Assembly: GCF_029689925.1 (NCBI RefSeq)
Contig: NZ_CP121445.1
Coordinates: 4,634,501 to 4,698,500 of the forward strand
Origin: Anaerocolumna sp. AGMB13025
GTDB taxonomy: Bacteria > Bacillota > Clostridia > Lachnospirales > Lachnospiraceae
Length of the DNA stretch: 64,000 bases
Direction: 5' to 3'
In this document: positions 62,950-64,000 of the stretch, piece by piece
Position numbering within the stretch: position 1 is the stretch's first letter
How the letters are laid out: every line of letters begins with the position of its first letter
Notes under the pieces: model-generated
What the model was told of the DNA's origin: nothing
Databases searched by the model: none
The model's input: only the letters and a program-made list of their open reading frames with translations
Translations under genes and position numbers: made by a program

Positions 62950-64000
62950 CTACACGGTTATGTACTTCCATTTCCCATTGTTTACTCTGGTAAGATACAT
63001 AATGGATCTTGAGCAGAAGTCAAAGAATATGCCAATCATAACCGCTGTTAAGCCAATTGAAAACATATGGATAAGTACAAAGGATAAGATAACCCGAAAG
63101 GCCCATAGTCCTACAAAAGACGTAATCATTACATACTTGATATCTCCTGCTGCCTTTAAGGTTGCGGAGCACAAATTGAGTATTGCCAGTAATGGCTCAA
63201 TCAATCCAAAGGTACAGACTATACCGATTGCCTGTTTCATTACCAGTGAATCACTGGTATACAAAGCGGCAAGGTATTTTGAAAAAATAATCATAAATAT
63301 GCCGATAATAAAGCCCACTATCATTGTAATCTTCATGCCTTCTTTCGAATAGGTTTCCGCCTTTTGATGATTCCCCTCACCAAGACTTTGACCGACTAAT
63401 GTGGTATTCGCAATGGCGAAACCAAAAATGGGGAAAAAGGCCAGTGCGTTGATATTTAATCCAATCTGATAGGCCGCCATAGCAACAGTTCCAAGGGGTA
63501 CAATGATTATCTGCAATACCAGGAAGCCGCCCTGCATAACCGCCTGCTCAATAAATCCTGGAATCCCTATATTAATGATTCGTTTAATCATTTCCGGCCA
63601 GATGCTGTAATCATCTTTTAGGCTTAGATTAAGCTTAAGTCCTTTATAGTTATATAGAACCATTACCCGGACCGTTACTCCTACTATTCTAGAAATCGTG
63701 ACGGCTATTGCAGAACCCACAACTCCTAAAGCAGGTATATGTAAGAACGGGACACCAAAGATGAGTACCGTATTTAATATGATATTTAATATATTCACCC
63801 CGCCGGTAATTACCATAGGAGTCTTCGTATCTCCAGCTCCCCTCATAGCTCCTGAAACTATGATATCCAACACAAGAAAGGGCAGGTTAATAAGTACAAT
63901 ATTAAAGTAACTGATTCCGGTTTTAAAAACCTCCGGTTCTGCTTTTCCAAAAAACAAGCTCATTAAAGGTAGCGAAAAGGCTCTTCCGATGACTGACAAA
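62950..64000 (-). CDS. MATE-family efflux transporter, partial (window edge)
   Basis: At least 349 residues of a polytopic transporter; its N-terminus lies beyond the right edge. Repeated amphipathic/hydrophobic segments and the sequence GAMRGAGDTKTPMVIT, followed by a second repeat half with AATLKAAGDIKYVM, match the two-fold MATE repeat. It presumably exports drugs or metabolites in exchange for Na+ or H+. It is convergent with the methyltransferase gene, with a shared terminator between them. Confidence 0.9.
   Translation of the reverse strand, partial: LSVIGRAFSLPLMSLFFGKAEPEVFKTGISYFNIVLINLPFLVLDIIVSGAMRGAGDTKTPMVITGGVNILNIILNTVLIFGVPFLHIPALGVVGSAIAVTISRIVGVTVRVMVLYNYKGLKLNLSLKDDYSIWPEMIKRIINIGIPGFIEQAVMQGGFLVLQIIIVPLGTVAMAAYQIGLNINALAFFPIFGFAIANTTLVGQSLGEGNHQKAETYSKEGMKITMIVGFIIGIFMIIFSKYLAALYTSDSLVMKQAIGIVCTFGLIEPLLAILNLCSATLKAAGDIKYVMITSFVGLWAFRVILSFVLIHMFSIGLTAVMIGIFFDFCSRSIMYLTRVNNGKWKYITV

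Noticed and set aside
1..64000. tRNA, rRNA and CRISPR-Cas genes
   Set aside because: No cloverleaf, rRNA motif or repeat-spacer pattern was recognised; short or divergent RNAs could be missed by eye.

Overview
The window is low-GC chromosomal DNA from an anaerobic Firmicute, most likely a Lachnospiraceae member of the Anaerocolumna/Lachnoclostridium type. The evidence is strong AGGAGG ribosome-binding sites, frequent GTG/TTG starts, sigma-A promoters of the form TTGACA-N17-TATAAT, Lpl-type sugar ABC importers without their own ATPase, membrane-anchored AraC sensors, and EFR1-type ferredoxin and PocR-AraC proteins. No rRNA, tRNA, CRISPR array, phage or intact insertion sequence was found. Almost everything from 9.8 kb to 60.7 kb is on the minus strand.

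Region 1 (1-6.4 kb) holds small regulator-controlled units: a partial aldo/keto reductase beside a LysR regulator, a TetR-flavodoxin-flavodoxin operon with a near-perfect palindromic operator over its promoter, an amidohydrolase, and a MarR-EFR1 ferredoxin pair followed by a decayed helicase tail. Region 2 (6.4-20.1 kb) is the most interesting part. A CaiB/BaiF CoA-transferase, a type-B carboxylesterase, an Lpl-type ABC importer, an AtuA-like/DUF4387/thiolase operon and a CocE-type esterase surround a LacI-family regulator. Five promoters in this stretch carry copies of one 12-bp palindrome, TACAACGTTGTA or a close variant, at or just after the promoter. This reads as one local LacI regulon that imports an ester, hydrolyses it, activates the acid to a CoA thioester and cleaves it thiolytically. 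The substrate is unknown.

Region 3 (20.8-35.8 kb) is a paralogous uptake and degradation cluster: a domain-permuted GH3 glycosidase, a membrane AraC sensor, a carboxylesterase, a second Lpl-type importer, an EstA-like esterase, and an MBOAT/SGNH pair for surface O-acylation. A methyl-accepting chemotaxis protein follows. Region 4 (38.6-53.6 kb) is a third glycan locus with a GH30 glycosidase, two FAD-dependent oxidoreductases, a third importer whose LplB-type permease has an extra N-terminal membrane domain, two tandem paralogous AraC sensors and a PocR-AraC regulator. Region 5 (53.9-64 kb) has a large secreted beta-helix protein with carbohydrate-binding modules and its upstream SurA/PrsA-like foldase, then an unknown alpha-helical protein, a MarR-GNAT fusion, a beta-carbonic anhydrase, an Rrf2 regulator, a methyltransferase and a partial MATE exporter.

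Two repeat families are not explained by genes. One is a palindromic element (three copies) that twice supplies the sequence up to and including a ribosome-binding site and start codon. The other is a two-copy nested hairpin element with a conserved inner hairpin and compensating outer stems. The ABC clusters all lack an ATPase gene, so a shared MsmX-type ATPase elsewhere in the genome is inferred.
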